DNA of 51,511 bases, taken from contig CAITSG010000476.1 in the NCBI GenBank assembly GCA_903894995.1, forward strand, positions 1 to 51,511, written 5' to 3'. Source of the stretch: an uncultured Burkholderiales bacterium. Its GTDB lineage: Bacteria > Pseudomonadota > Gammaproteobacteria > Burkholderiales > Burkholderiaceae_C. Position numbers and translations under genes: made by a program. Shown in pieces: positions 1-8,012 of this stretch. Below the pieces are notes generated by a model. That model had not been told where the DNA came from and did no database searches. It saw only the letters and a list, made by a program, of their open reading frames with translations. Each line of letters opens with the position of its first letter. Positions within the stretch are counted from its first letter, which is position 1.

Positions 1-641
1 GCGGCCAATTCGCGCCCTAATTTGCGCCCGTGCACCACATGGCCGCTGATGCTGTAAGGCCGGCCCAGCAGTGCTTGCACAGCGGGCAGGTCGCCTTTGG
101 TCAAGGCATCGCGCACGGCCGAGCTGGACACGCGCAGACCTCGCACTTCGTAGCTGTTCATGCGGGCCACGTCAAAGCCCAGGTGTTGCCCTGCAGCGTC
201 GAGCATGGCGTAATCGCCTGCGCGTTGAGTGCCAAAGCGGAAATCATCCCCCACCAGCACATAGCGAACACCCAGACCGCGCACCAAGACCTGTTGGATG
301 AAGTCATCTGGCGACTGGCTGGCCAGTCGGGCATCAAAGGGCAGGACGACCACTTGGTCGACACCGCAGCGCTCCAGCTCTTGCAGTTTGTCGCGCAGCG
401 TGGCGATGCGGGCCGGGGCTAACTCGGGCTTGTTCAGGGCCTTGGCAAAGTAGTCGCGCGGGTGCGGCTCGAAGGTCATCACGCAGCTGGGCACGCCGCG
501 GTGTGCGGCTTCGCTGCGCAAAAGCGCCAGCATGGCCTGGTGACCGCGGTGCACGCCGTCGAAGTTGCCAATCGTCAGGGCGCAGGCGGGGGCCAAGTCG
601 GGGTGGTGGAAGCCTCGGAAAACCTTCATGTCGCTGCTCAT
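1..641 (-). CDS. ribF: Bifunctional riboflavin kinase/FAD synthetase RibF (N-terminal part)
   Basis: Makes FMN from riboflavin and then FAD from FMN in the cytoplasm. Only the N-terminal FMN adenylyltransferase domain lies in the window. The translation opens MSSDMKVFRGF and shows the nucleotidyltransferase signature TIGNFDGVHRGHQAML near residues 23-38, then TFEPHPRDYF, and LRVSSSAVRDAL near residues 170-181, which is the family ISSTxIR-type motif. The riboflavin kinase domain would follow beyond the left edge. Two in-frame ATG codons, 12 bases apart, could start the protein; I took the outer one. The gene is divergent from the HNH gene across about 170 bases. It looks ordinary and intact as far as it goes. 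Confidence 0.93.
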   Translation of the reverse strand, partial: MSSDMKVFRGFHHPDLAPACALTIGNFDGVHRGHQAMLALLRSEAAHRGVPSCVMTFEPHPRDYFAKALNKPELAPARIATLRDKLQELERCGVDQVVVLPFDARLASQSPDDFIQQVLVRGLGVRYVLVGDDFRFGTQRAGDYAMLDAAGQHLGFDVARMNSYEVRGLRVSSSAVRDALTKGDLPAVQALLGRPYSISGHVVHGRKLGRELA

Positions 642-810
642 GTCCTGCCTGTGCGCTGGGCCAGGGCCCAGCTTTCACGGTTTTGTCAATGTAAGAGGGT
701 ATATTGTGACTGAGCCCGATCCCTCTGGCCGTTGCATCAGCCGCATCCAACAGGATCGAGACGGAACTTTTCGTGTCAGTGGTTTTTTGAACTGTGGGAT
801 GGAGGCGTCT

Positions 811-1368
811 GTGAAGGTTTTGAAACTCTCGGCCCAAGGCTTGCCGCAATCGTGGATCACGTTGGAGCAAGCGGTCACCCATTACGCGGCCGACGAGGTG
901 CGCTGGGAAGCAGGCCAGCAAGTGGCCGTTTTCCATGGCGGCCACAACGCGCTCACGGGCCAGCAATCCATCATCACCGTCAATAGCATCATCGGCACGC
1001 AGGGCGTGCCCCGCATCAACCCCTTTGATCTGGTTTCGGGTTTGACCAATCCCAAATTGTTTGTGCGCGATCGCAATGTCTGCGCGTATTGCGGCGGGCA
1101 TTTTCACGAGTCGGTGTTGACCCGCGAGCACATTGTTCCTGTGAGCCAAAAAGGACCGGACCACTGGATGAATGTGGTCACGGCCTGCCGCTCTTGCAAC
1201 CACCGCAAAAGCAGCCGCACGCCCGAGCAAGCCAATATGCCTCTGCTGTACGCGCCCTACGTGCCCAGCCTGTGGGAAGACTTCATTTTGCGCAACCGCC
1301 GCATCTTGAGTGATCAGATGGCGTTTTTGATGGCCCATGTGCCCAAGAACTCGCGTTTGATGGTTTGA
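811..1368 (+). CDS. HNH endonuclease family protein
   Basis: Small HNH-fold protein of 185 residues. The core starts at CAYCGG (Cys91, Cys94), continues with REHIVPVSQKG (His107) and ends with CRSCNHRK (Cys126, Cys129, Asn130, His131). These form the usual zinc-bound beta-beta-alpha nuclease fold with two CxxC knuckles. The N-terminal 80 residues carry no motif I recognise. I chose the GTG start because a GGAGG sits five bases upstream of it; the ATG four codons earlier overlaps that GGAGG. Proteins of this type are common single genes in Burkholderiales and are usually annotated only as HNH endonuclease, so the DNA target is unknown. No restriction or phage partner gene is adjacent. Confidence 0.85.
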   Translation: MKVLKLSAQGLPQSWITLEQAVTHYAADEVRWEAGQQVAVFHGGHNALTGQQSIITVNSIIGTQGVPRINPFDLVSGLTNPKLFVRDRNVCAYCGGHFHESVLTREHIVPVSQKGPDHWMNVVTACRSCNHRKSSRTPEQANMPLLYAPYVPSLWEDFILRNRRILSDQMAFLMAHVPKNSRLMV

Positions 1369-1482
1369 GTGTTGCAGGTCGGGGTCCAACAAACTGCCGC
1401 TTGTGCAGCCTCAAATTCTTTGCATTTTTTTTGAACACCAAAGGTATCATTTGATGATCTGTTGGCATTCAGGAAAGACGGC

Positions 1483-2469
1483 ATGCAAAGACGTATTTTT
1501 TTACCTTCTTTGGGGCGTTCAGGATTCAGTCCAGCGTTCCCCAAGGGCAAGAGATCCCATCTCGGTGCCGACTTACAAGAGGGGTCAGCACCATCACGAG
1601 TTGATCGCCGTCTGGCTTTGGCGGCCTGCGTCTGCGGGGCATGGTGGATGCCCACGGCTGGGGCGCAGGCCGTTCCTTCCAACGGATCAGCAGCTGCATT
1701 CAAGGAGGTGCAACTCGCCCTCGTCTGGACGCCTATGCGGTCGCCCCATGGTTTTTTGGTGAGTGAAAAATTCGACGGTGTGCGTGCGGTGTGGGATGGC
1801 AAGGTTTTGCGCTTTCGCAGCGGCCGTCCCATCTCGGCTCCTGTTTGGTTCACTTCGGCCTTGCCCCGTCAGTCCTTGGATGGCGAGCTGTGGATGGGGC
1901 GCGGCACCTTTGACCGACTCTCCGGTGTGGTGCGACAAATGGTGCCGAACGACGAGGCCTGGCGTGCCGTGAAGTACATGGTCTTTGATGCCCCTGGGCA
2001 CGTTGCGGCTTATGCAGACAGGGTGCGCGGGGTGCAGTTGGCTCTGGCGGCTGCCCGTGTGCCTTGGTTGATCCCGGTGGGCCATCAAACAGTCAAGGAT
2101 GCGCAAGATTTGCAAACCTTGCTGGCCGATACCGTGCGCCAAGGTGGAGAAGGTTTGATGCTGCACCGTGCCGATGCCTTGTGGCAATCCGGGCGAAGCG
2201 ATGCCCTGTACAAATACAAACCTGACTTGGATGAAGAGGGTTTGGTGGTGGGACATCAGCCGGGCAAAGGGCGTTTGACCCACCAGACGGGGGCTTTGCT
2301 TTTGGAGACTCCCCAAGGCCAGCGATTTGCTTTGGGTTCAGGCTTGAGTGACGCTCTGCGCCGTGACCCACCGCCTGTGGGGGCTTGGGTGACCTACCGC
2401 TACCAAGACCGCACACCTTCAGGTTTGCCCCGATTTGCCAGTTTTGTGCGGGTTCGCGACCCGGAATGA
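1483..2469 (+). CDS. Exported ATP-dependent DNA ligase (LigE type)
   Basis: Minimal ATP-dependent DNA ligase of 328 residues, expected to seal nicks using ATP. The ligase core shows motif I EKFDGVRAVWDG (AMP-accepting Lys96), motif III LDGELW, motif IV EGLMLH, motif V LYKYK and a C-terminal OB-fold ending near RYQDRTPSGLPRFASFVRVR. A basic stretch followed by a hydrophobic run and an AGAQA site (about residues 48-70) looks like an export signal, as in periplasmic LigE of Neisseria and Haemophilus, though the 45-residue lead-in is unusually long. An AGGAAAG lies just before the chosen ATG. The neighbours do not suggest a pathway. A role on DNA outside the cytoplasm, such as imported or extracellular DNA, is inferred. 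It is not the essential NAD-dependent LigA. Confidence 0.88.
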   Translation: MQRRIFLPSLGRSGFSPAFPKGKRSHLGADLQEGSAPSRVDRRLALAACVCGAWWMPTAGAQAVPSNGSAAAFKEVQLALVWTPMRSPHGFLVSEKFDGVRAVWDGKVLRFRSGRPISAPVWFTSALPRQSLDGELWMGRGTFDRLSGVVRQMVPNDEAWRAVKYMVFDAPGHVAAYADRVRGVQLALAAARVPWLIPVGHQTVKDAQDLQTLLADTVRQGGEGLMLHRADALWQSGRSDALYKYKPDLDEEGLVVGHQPGKGRLTHQTGALLLETPQGQRFALGSGLSDALRRDPPPVGAWVTYRYQDRTPSGLPRFASFVRVRDPE

Positions 2470-2477
2470 AGCATGCC

Positions 2478-2517
2478 CCGACCCCTGGGTCGGAGCTTCA
2501 AAGTCGGCTGACCGACT
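2478..2517. terminator. Two adjacent hairpins between convergent genes
   Basis: Between the ligase and the convergent acyl-CoA dehydrogenase are two perfect six-base-pair hairpins: CCGACC/GGTCGG with a four-base loop, and AGTCGG/CCGACT with loop CTGA. The second touches the dehydrogenase stop codon. Neither is followed by a good T-run, so a bidirectional terminator role is only plausible. Confidence 0.4.
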
Positions 2518-3632
2518 CAGGCAAACACGCCGGCAGTCTCTTGCATGCGTGAAGACACTTCGCCCAGTTGGTGCAATGTGTCGCCAAACGTCATGTCCAG
2601 TTGCGTCAATTTCTTGAAGTAGTGGCTGGCGATGTACTCGTCGGTGACGGCAATGCCGCCGTGCAGCTGCACCGCTTGCTGGCCGATGAAGCGCATGGAC
2701 ACGCCCAGTTGGTACTTGGCGCGGGCGAGAGCCCGGCGGCGTTCGTCAGCTGGTGCATGCAATTTCAGGCTGGCGTAGTAGCTCATCGAGCGGCCCAGCT
2801 CCAGCTGCATCTTCATGTCGGCCACGCGGTGGCGCAGAGCCTGGAAGCTGGCGATGTTCACGCCAAATTGCTTGCGGGTGTTCATGTAGTCCACGGTGAT
2901 GGCCAAAGTTTTGTCCATCACGCCCACAGCTTCGGCGCAGGTGCAGGCGATGCCGATGTCCACCGCTTCTTCCAAAGCGGCCAGGCCGTTCAGGGTGATC
3001 AGCTGGGCTGGGGCATTGTTCAGCACCACCTCGGCAGCGCGCGAGCCGTCTTGTGTGCCATAGGCTTGGGTGCTCACGCCGCTGGCGCTGCGCTCGACCA
3101 AAAACAAAGCGATTTGGCCGTTGACGGTGGCAGGTACTACGAAGGCGTCGGCTTGGTCGCCAATCGTCACTACGCTTTTTGTGCCGCTCACGGTCCATGT
3201 GCCGCCTGATTCGCTGGCCTGAGCAGCGCAGCGGTCCAGTTGGTAGCGGGCACCGCGCTCTTGCTGCGCCAGCACCACGATGGCCTCACCTGCAGCCATA
3301 CGCGGCAACCAAGCGGCTTGCAGTGCTGCAGGGGCGTGTGTTTGCAGCGTGGCGCTGCAAATCAGGGTTTGGGTCAGGGGCTCGAGCACGATGCCGCGGC
3401 CGAGCTCTTCCATGGTGACCATGGCTTCGGTGGGGCCCATGCCCATACCGCCGTTGTCTTCGTTCACATACAAGCCCGTCAGGCCCAATTCGGCCAGCTC
3501 GTTGTAGGCGGCGCGGTCAAAACCACCCGCAGCGACAATGGCGCGGCGGCGGTCAAAGTCGTAGCCCTTGTCCACCCATTTGCGCACCGCGTCGCGCAGT
3601 TGTTCTTGGTCGTCAGAAAAATCGAAATCCAT
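2517..3632 (-). CDS. Acyl-CoA dehydrogenase, small subunit (PimD-like)
   Basis: FAD-dependent acyl-CoA dehydrogenase subunit of 371 residues, oxidising an acyl-CoA to the 2-enoyl-CoA. It has the three-domain ACAD layout, with the FAD-contact motifs RKQFG (residues 253-257) and QLHGG (322-326) near the C-terminus. It starts MDFDFSDDQEQLRD, and its ATG has an AAGGAG upstream. It follows the larger dehydrogenase gene in the same direction with ten bases between them, matching the pimC-pimD arrangement (pimeloyl-CoA dehydrogenase) and the actinobacterial FadE heteromers. The two products probably form a mixed oligomer. The substrate, such as a dicarboxyl-CoA, is inferred from the family and not shown by the sequence. 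Confidence 0.87.
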   Translation of the reverse strand: MDFDFSDDQEQLRDAVRKWVDKGYDFDRRRAIVAAGGFDRAAYNELAELGLTGLYVNEDNGGMGMGPTEAMVTMEELGRGIVLEPLTQTLICSATLQTHAPAALQAAWLPRMAAGEAIVVLAQQERGARYQLDRCAAQASESGGTWTVSGTKSVVTIGDQADAFVVPATVNGQIALFLVERSASGVSTQAYGTQDGSRAAEVVLNNAPAQLITLNGLAALEEAVDIGIACTCAEAVGVMDKTLAITVDYMNTRKQFGVNIASFQALRHRVADMKMQLELGRSMSYYASLKLHAPADERRRALARAKYQLGVSMRFIGQQAVQLHGGIAVTDEYIASHYFKKLTQLDMTFGDTLHQLGEVSSRMQETAGVFA

Positions 3633-3642
3633 GTGTGTCTCC

Positions 3643-4824
3643 TTAACCCAGAACTGTCTGGGCGACGATGTTGCGTTGCACTTCGTTGCTGCCACCGTAA
3701 ATGGTGGTCTTGCGCATGTTGAAGTAGTTGGCCGCCAGCGGTGCATTGGCCACGACGCCGCCTGGGAAGTTGCCTTGCCAACCTGCGTCCATGGCTTCGA
3801 AGATGAAGGGCAGGGCAAAGGGGCCTGCGGCCTGCATCATCAGCTCGGTGTAACGCTGCTGGATTTCACTGCCCCTGATCTTGAGCAGACCGGCGATGTC
3901 GAGCGAGTTCTTGCCCGATTTTTCGGCGGACAGCACACGCAACACCAGCATTTCGAGAGCCACGATGTCCACTTCGAGCTTGGCGATTTCGTCACGAAAA
4001 CGCAGGTCGTCGTAGACACCTTCGGCTTTGGCGATGCGCTTCAAGCGCTCCAGTTCGCGCTTGGCGCGGTTCACGTCAGCGATGTTGGTGCGCTCGTGGG
4101 CCAGCAGGTGCTTGGCGTAGTTCCAGCCCTTGTTTTCTTCGCCCACCAAGTTTTCGGCGGGCACTTCGACGTTGTCAAACCAGACTTCGTTGACCTCACA
4201 TTCGCCGTCCAAAAGGCGGATCGGGCGGACGGTGATGCCGGGCGACTTCATGTCGATCAGCAAGAAGGAAATGCCGGTTTGTGGCTTGCCTTCGGTGCTG
4301 GTGCGCACCAGGCAGAAGATCCACTCGCCGTATTGACCCAGAGTGGTCCAGGTTTTTTGGCCGTTGACGATGTATTTGTCGCCCACGCGCTCGGCGCGGG
4401 TTTTGAGGGATGCCAAGTCAGAACCGGAGCCCGGCTCGCTGTAGCCCTGGCTCCACCAGACTTCGCCGCTGGCGATGCCGGGCAAAAAGCGCTGCTGCTG
4501 CTCGGCATTGCCAAAAGCCATGATCACCGGAGCCACCATCACCGGGCCAAATGGCACCACGCGGGGGGCACCGGCCAGGGCGCATTCTTCTTCAAACAAA
4601 TGCTTTTGCACGGCGGTCCAGCCGGGGCCGCCAAACTGTGTGGGCCAGCCCCAACCCAGCCAGCCTTTTTGGCCCAAAATTTTGGCCCAGCGCTGCATGT
4701 CTTCACGGGTCAGGCGCATGGCGCTGTGCACTTTTTGTGAAAGGTCGGCGGGCAAGTTGTCCTTGACCCAAGTGCGGATCTCGTCGCGGAACGCGAGTTC
4801 GTCGGGGGTGAATGCCAAATCCAT
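3643..4824 (-). CDS. Acyl-CoA dehydrogenase, large subunit (PimC-like)
   Basis: Partner of the downstream small subunit, 393 residues. Motifs in order: WGWPTQFGGPG (58-68), the substrate/FAD loop YSEPGSGSD (128-136), VNGQKTWTT (153-161) and a C-terminal TIYGGSNEVQRNI. In medium-chain acyl-CoA dehydrogenases the Glu of the equivalent YEG motif is the catalytic base; here it is Gly. Glu244 in LLAHERTNIAD lies where FadE26-type and isovaleryl-type enzymes place their base, so activity is probably kept with the base on a different helix. First gene of a two-gene operon on the minus strand, facing away from purN. The exact acyl-CoA substrate is unknown. Confidence 0.87.
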   Translation of the reverse strand: MDLAFTPDELAFRDEIRTWVKDNLPADLSQKVHSAMRLTREDMQRWAKILGQKGWLGWGWPTQFGGPGWTAVQKHLFEEECALAGAPRVVPFGPVMVAPVIMAFGNAEQQQRFLPGIASGEVWWSQGYSEPGSGSDLASLKTRAERVGDKYIVNGQKTWTTLGQYGEWIFCLVRTSTEGKPQTGISFLLIDMKSPGITVRPIRLLDGECEVNEVWFDNVEVPAENLVGEENKGWNYAKHLLAHERTNIADVNRAKRELERLKRIAKAEGVYDDLRFRDEIAKLEVDIVALEMLVLRVLSAEKSGKNSLDIAGLLKIRGSEIQQRYTELMMQAAGPFALPFIFEAMDAGWQGNFPGGVVANAPLAANYFNMRKTTIYGGSNEVQRNIVAQTVLG

Positions 4825-4978
4825 GGGGGAATCTCTCCGTTGGGGTAAGTGTTATTTGTAGCGCTGTGCAAACAAAATCAAACGACCGTGCTTTTTATCA
4901 CGAGGCAGGCGCGTGCCCATGTCCTTGGAGCGACAAACAAGGGTTTGCAGGGGGTGTGCGGGGATAATTCGCGCTCGC

Positions 4979-5554
4979 ATGAAAAACATCGTCATTTTGA
5001 TTTCAGGTTCGGGCTCCAACATGGGGGCCATCTTGCGTGCCGCCGAGCAGGAGCGCTGGGCCGAGCGCTTGAAGGCACGGGTTGCCGCCGTGATCAGCAA
5101 CAAGGCCGATGCCCAAGGTTTGGCTTTGGCCCAATCACAGGGTGTGACCACGGCCGTGCTGGACCACAAGGTGTTTGCCAGCCGGGAGGCGTTTGACGAG
5201 GCTTTGAGGGTTCAGATTGACCAGTTTTCGCCCAGTCTCGTGGTTTTGGCCGGTTTCATGCGCATCTTGACACCGGGTTTTGTGGCGCACTATGCCGGGC
5301 GCTTGCTCAACATTCACCCCTCTTTGTTGCCTGCTTTTCCGGGTCTGAACACGCACCAGCGGGCCATCGACGCCGGTTGCCAATTTGCCGGAGCCACGGT
5401 GCACCAGGTCACGGCCGATCTGGACCACGGACCGATTTTGGCGCAGGCGGTGGTGCCGGTGCTGGCCAATGACACGGCAGACGTGCTGGCTGCCCGAGTT
5501 TTGACGCAAGAGCACCTGATTTACCCGCGAGCTGTCGCAGCGTTTTGTCGTTGA
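4979..5554 (+). CDS. purN: Phosphoribosylglycinamide formyltransferase PurN
   Basis: Transfers the formyl group of 10-formyltetrahydrofolate to GAR, the third step of purine synthesis, in the cytoplasm. The protein has 191 residues, slightly shorter than the enterobacterial 212. It shows the phosphate-binding ISGSGSNM (residues 8-15), the NIHPSLLPAFPG motif holding catalytic Asn111 and His113, and TADLDHGPI with Asp149, spaced like the Asn106/His108/Asp144 set of the E. coli enzyme. I start at MKNIVILISG because upstream codons show no family similarity. No strong ribosome binding site is visible. It stands alone, divergent from the dehydrogenase operon and convergent with the serine hydrolase. 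Confidence 0.95.
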   Translation: MKNIVILISGSGSNMGAILRAAEQERWAERLKARVAAVISNKADAQGLALAQSQGVTTAVLDHKVFASREAFDEALRVQIDQFSPSLVVLAGFMRILTPGFVAHYAGRLLNIHPSLLPAFPGLNTHQRAIDAGCQFAGATVHQVTADLDHGPILAQAVVPVLANDTADVLAARVLTQEHLIYPRAVAAFCR

Positions 5555-5622
5555 AGGTCTTGGATCGCCCATCACGGCACAAATACCGCCCTCACGGGTT
5601 GGGCAGGGCTGCCCGGGTTGAC

Positions 5623-6798
5623 TCACACCAAGGCCGCGTAAACCAAGTCCCTGAACAGGGGTCGGTAGTAGTCCCGCTGGTTGGGTGCCTGGACCATCAA
5701 CATGGCGACCATGTCCAGCACCGGGTCCACAAAGAAGGTGGTGCCTGCGATGCCGCCCCAGTAGTACAGGCCCACCGAGCCGGGGACGGGCGACAGGCCC
5801 AAGTGTGTGCGCACCGCAAACCCGAGGCCAAAACCGTGGCCGGGTGGCAGCAAGGTGCCATCGGCCGGTATGCTTCCTAAGTGGTCGGTGGTCATGAAGT
5901 CCACCGTGTGCGGACCCAGCAATCGCACGCCGTCCAGCTCACCCCGGTTGCGCAGGCACTGCAAAAAGCGGGTGTAGTCCATGGCGGTGGACATCAGCCC
6001 GCCGCCGCCGCCTTCCATGGCGGGCACTTGGCGGGGCTCTAAAACCTTCATCGGCACGCCTCCGTCGGGGTCGTGCGCGAAGGGCTCGGCAATGCGGTGA
6101 TGGTGTTCTGGCGGCACGGCAAAGCCGGTGTCCACCATGCCCAGCGGACCAAAGATTTCGGCTTGCAAAAATGTGCCCAAGCTTTGCCCGCTGACCACCT
6201 CGACCAGCCGCCCCAGCACATCGGTGGCGCGGCTGTAGGCCCACACGGTGCCGGGCTGGAACTGCAGCGGCACTGCGGCCAGCGTTTGTGAAAAATCGGC
6301 ATTGGTGCGTTCGCGCGAGGCGATCTTCACTTGGCCGTATTGCTGCTGCACGGGCGATGTGCCCAAAAATTCATAGGTCAACCCGGCCGTGTGGCGCAGC
6401 AGGTCTTGAACCGTGGCGGCTTGCTTGACGGGCTCCAGACCCTGGGCGGTGGCCACTTGCTGGTTGGCGTATTCCGGCAGCCAGCGGCTGACCGGGTCAC
6501 TCAAGAGCAATTGGCCGCGCTCGACCAGCATCATCACCGCCACCGAGACGACCGGCTTGGTCATCGAATAGATGCGGAAGATGCTGTCTGTCTGCATGGG
6601 CGCGCCCGTGGCCGGGTCTTGCTGGCCCACAGCTTCAAACAATGCGATCTGTCCGTGCCGCGCCACCATGGCCACGGCACCGGGCAGCCGGCCGCTGGCC
6701 ACTTCGCGGCGCAGCACGTCCATCAGCCGCTGCGTTCGCTCGGGGCACAGGCCCACGTCAGCAGGGTGGGCGTGGGGCAAAGCGGGGTGATGGGTCAT
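5623..6798 (-). CDS. Serine hydrolase, class C beta-lactamase/family VIII esterase fold
   Basis: 391-residue serine hydrolase. The nucleophile motif is SMTK (Ser78, Lys81) and the second motif is YSR at Tyr188 in GTVWAYSRATD, as in EstB-like family VIII carboxylesterases and class C beta-lactamases. A glycine-rich EGGGGGLMS follows, and HGFGLGFAV and YYWGGIAGTTFF near the C-terminus replace the KTG box. No signal peptide is visible, so it is probably a cytoplasmic esterase rather than a periplasmic beta-lactamase. An AGGAG precedes the chosen ATG. The gene is divergent from the Fic gene. A decayed copy of its first 40 codons and upstream region lies about 2.75 kb away beyond the toxin-antitoxin genes. 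The substrate is unknown. Confidence 0.86.
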   Translation of the reverse strand: MTHHPALPHAHPADVGLCPERTQRLMDVLRREVASGRLPGAVAMVARHGQIALFEAVGQQDPATGAPMQTDSIFRIYSMTKPVVSVAVMMLVERGQLLLSDPVSRWLPEYANQQVATAQGLEPVKQAATVQDLLRHTAGLTYEFLGTSPVQQQYGQVKIASRERTNADFSQTLAAVPLQFQPGTVWAYSRATDVLGRLVEVVSGQSLGTFLQAEIFGPLGMVDTGFAVPPEHHHRIAEPFAHDPDGGVPMKVLEPRQVPAMEGGGGGLMSTAMDYTRFLQCLRNRGELDGVRLLGPHTVDFMTTDHLGSIPADGTLLPPGHGFGLGFAVRTHLGLSPVPGSVGLYYWGGIAGTTFFVDPVLDMVAMLMVQAPNQRDYYRPLFRDLVYAALV

Positions 6799-6816
6799 GG
6801 GGCGCTCCTGAAGAAG

Positions 6817-6831
6817 GGTGTTTTGTACACC
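6817..6831. promoter_or_regulatory. Operator-like dyad upstream of the serine hydrolase
   Basis: GGTGT and ACACC arms around a five-base centre, 18 bases upstream of the serine-hydrolase start. A stronger version of the same dyad lies at the equivalent place beside the relic copy, and both are followed by a shared GGTATCACCTAAAG block. Conservation in a decayed copy may simply reflect recent ancestry, so a regulator binding site is a guess. Confidence 0.35.
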
Positions 6832-6943
6832 AGCCCATCGGGATGAGGTATCACCTAAAGCAACTGGAGCATCCATAATTGGCGCTTGCTCATTGGACTG
6901 CCAATGCACTGCGTTTGAACCTGCCCACGCCTACGGATTTCGC

Positions 6944-7693
6944 ATGACCCTGCTAGACTTTTCCGACCTGGACGCGCTGAAAATCCGGCTGGATGGATTG
7001 CGCCCCTTGCCGCCTGCGGCGCTGCGCAATTTGCACGAGGAGTTGGTGCTGCGCTGGACTTACCACTCCAACGCCATCGAAGGCAATACGCTCACACTGA
7101 TGGAAACCAAGGTGGTGCTTGAAGGCATCACGGTGGGTGGCAAGCTGCTGCGCGAGCACTTCGAAGCCATCAACCACCGTGATGCGATTTTGTATGTGGA
7201 AGACGTGGTGCGCCGGGCCGAGCCTTTGACCGAATGGCAAATCCGCAATCTTCACCGTCTGGTGCTCAGGCAGATCGATGACGACAATGCGGGCCGATAC
7301 CGCCAGCTGAATGTGACGATTGCGGGTGCGCGCCATGTGCCGCCGGACATGCTGGTCGTGCCAGAGCAGATGGCGGCCTTGCTGAACTGGTACGACACTC
7401 AGGCCGGGCAACTTCACCCCGTGGAGCGGGCCGCTCGCCTGCATGTGGACTTTGTGAAGATCCACCCATTTGTGGACGGCAATGGCCGCACGGCCCGCCT
7501 GTTGCTTAACCTCGAATTGCTCAAGGCGGGCTTTCCGGCCATTGTGCTGCCGGTGGAAAAACGACTGGCTTATTACGAGGCGCTGGACAAAGCCCATGTG
7601 ACGGGCGATGTACGTGACTTCATGGTGCTGGTGAGTGACTGCGTGCGCGAGGGTTTTGCGCCCTATTGGCATGTGTTGGGCTTGGAGGGGTGA
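6944..7693 (+). CDS. Fic family protein (class II, self-inhibited)
   Basis: Fic-domain enzyme of 249 residues that should move AMP or another nucleotide moiety onto a protein hydroxyl. The active-site loop HPFVDGNGRTAR (174-185) is complete, with catalytic His174. The N-terminal helix carries SNAIEGN (42-48), matching the inhibitory (S/T)xxxE(G/N) motif, with Glu46 expected to fold over the nucleotide pocket; this makes it a class II Fic needing no separate antitoxin. The Fic N-terminal domain is present and no extra C-terminal winged helix follows. I start at MTLLDFSDLD. It is divergent from the serine hydrolase and heads the accessory block. The target protein is not deducible. Confidence 0.92.
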   Translation: MTLLDFSDLDALKIRLDGLRPLPPAALRNLHEELVLRWTYHSNAIEGNTLTLMETKVVLEGITVGGKLLREHFEAINHRDAILYVEDVVRRAEPLTEWQIRNLHRLVLRQIDDDNAGRYRQLNVTIAGARHVPPDMLVVPEQMAALLNWYDTQAGQLHPVERAARLHVDFVKIHPFVDGNGRTARLLLNLELLKAGFPAIVLPVEKRLAYYEALDKAHVTGDVRDFMVLVSDCVREGFAPYWHVLGLEG

Positions 7694-7778
7694 GGTGCTT
7701 GGCTGCTTGAATTTTTTGACCTCACGGCGGTCTATTGATCCGGCACGCTGAAGTTTGAAATGTGTGAGGCATGTCATC

Positions 7779-7860
7779 TTGTAGGTCGGCACTCGAAGAG
7801 TTCGACGTTTGGCAGCTTCGGCACAGACCCATGTCGAGGTCTTTGATCGCCGACCTACAA
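7779..7860. mobile_element. 82-bp terminal-inverted-repeat element (MITE-like)
   Basis: In the 319-base gap between the Fic and MerR genes, a perfect 12-bp inverted repeat (TTGTAGGTCGGC on the left, its complement GCCGACCTACAA on the right) encloses 58 bases. The element is flanked directly on both sides by CATC, as a four-base target duplication would be. Its interior has a small CGAA/TTCG hairpin but no open reading frame. This pattern fits a non-autonomous mini-transposon. No second copy was seen in the window. The rest of the gap holds nothing I recognise apart from the presumed merR promoter. Confidence 0.5.
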
Positions 7861-8012
7861 CATCTTTGAGCATTGAAAACTTCACAGGGCTGAATCAATA
7901 GGCTGCTGGTGCAGGCCACTCCAAACTGACGTGGTTTCAGATTTCAGGTGTTGTCGCTCATGTGTCATCTCTGAAAACCTTGGCGCTGTGCGAGCGTTGC
8001 TAGACTGAATTC

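Noticed and set aside
642-810. Promoter pair between ribF and the HNH gene (TTGTCA and TATATT)
   Set aside because: Only 11 bases separate the boxes, too short for a sigma-70 promoter.
334-1392. Long minus-strand open frame opposite the HNH gene
   Set aside because: No recognisable domain; low-complexity Arg/His-rich translation; antisense to a clear HNH protein.
5555-5622. Terminator between purN and the serine hydrolase
   Set aside because: GGGCA/TGCCC has only five pairs and no T-run.
7779-7860. tRNA-like or riboswitch structure
   Set aside because: The arms are 58 bases apart with little internal pairing and lack any tRNA or riboswitch consensus; flanking CATC favours a mobile element.
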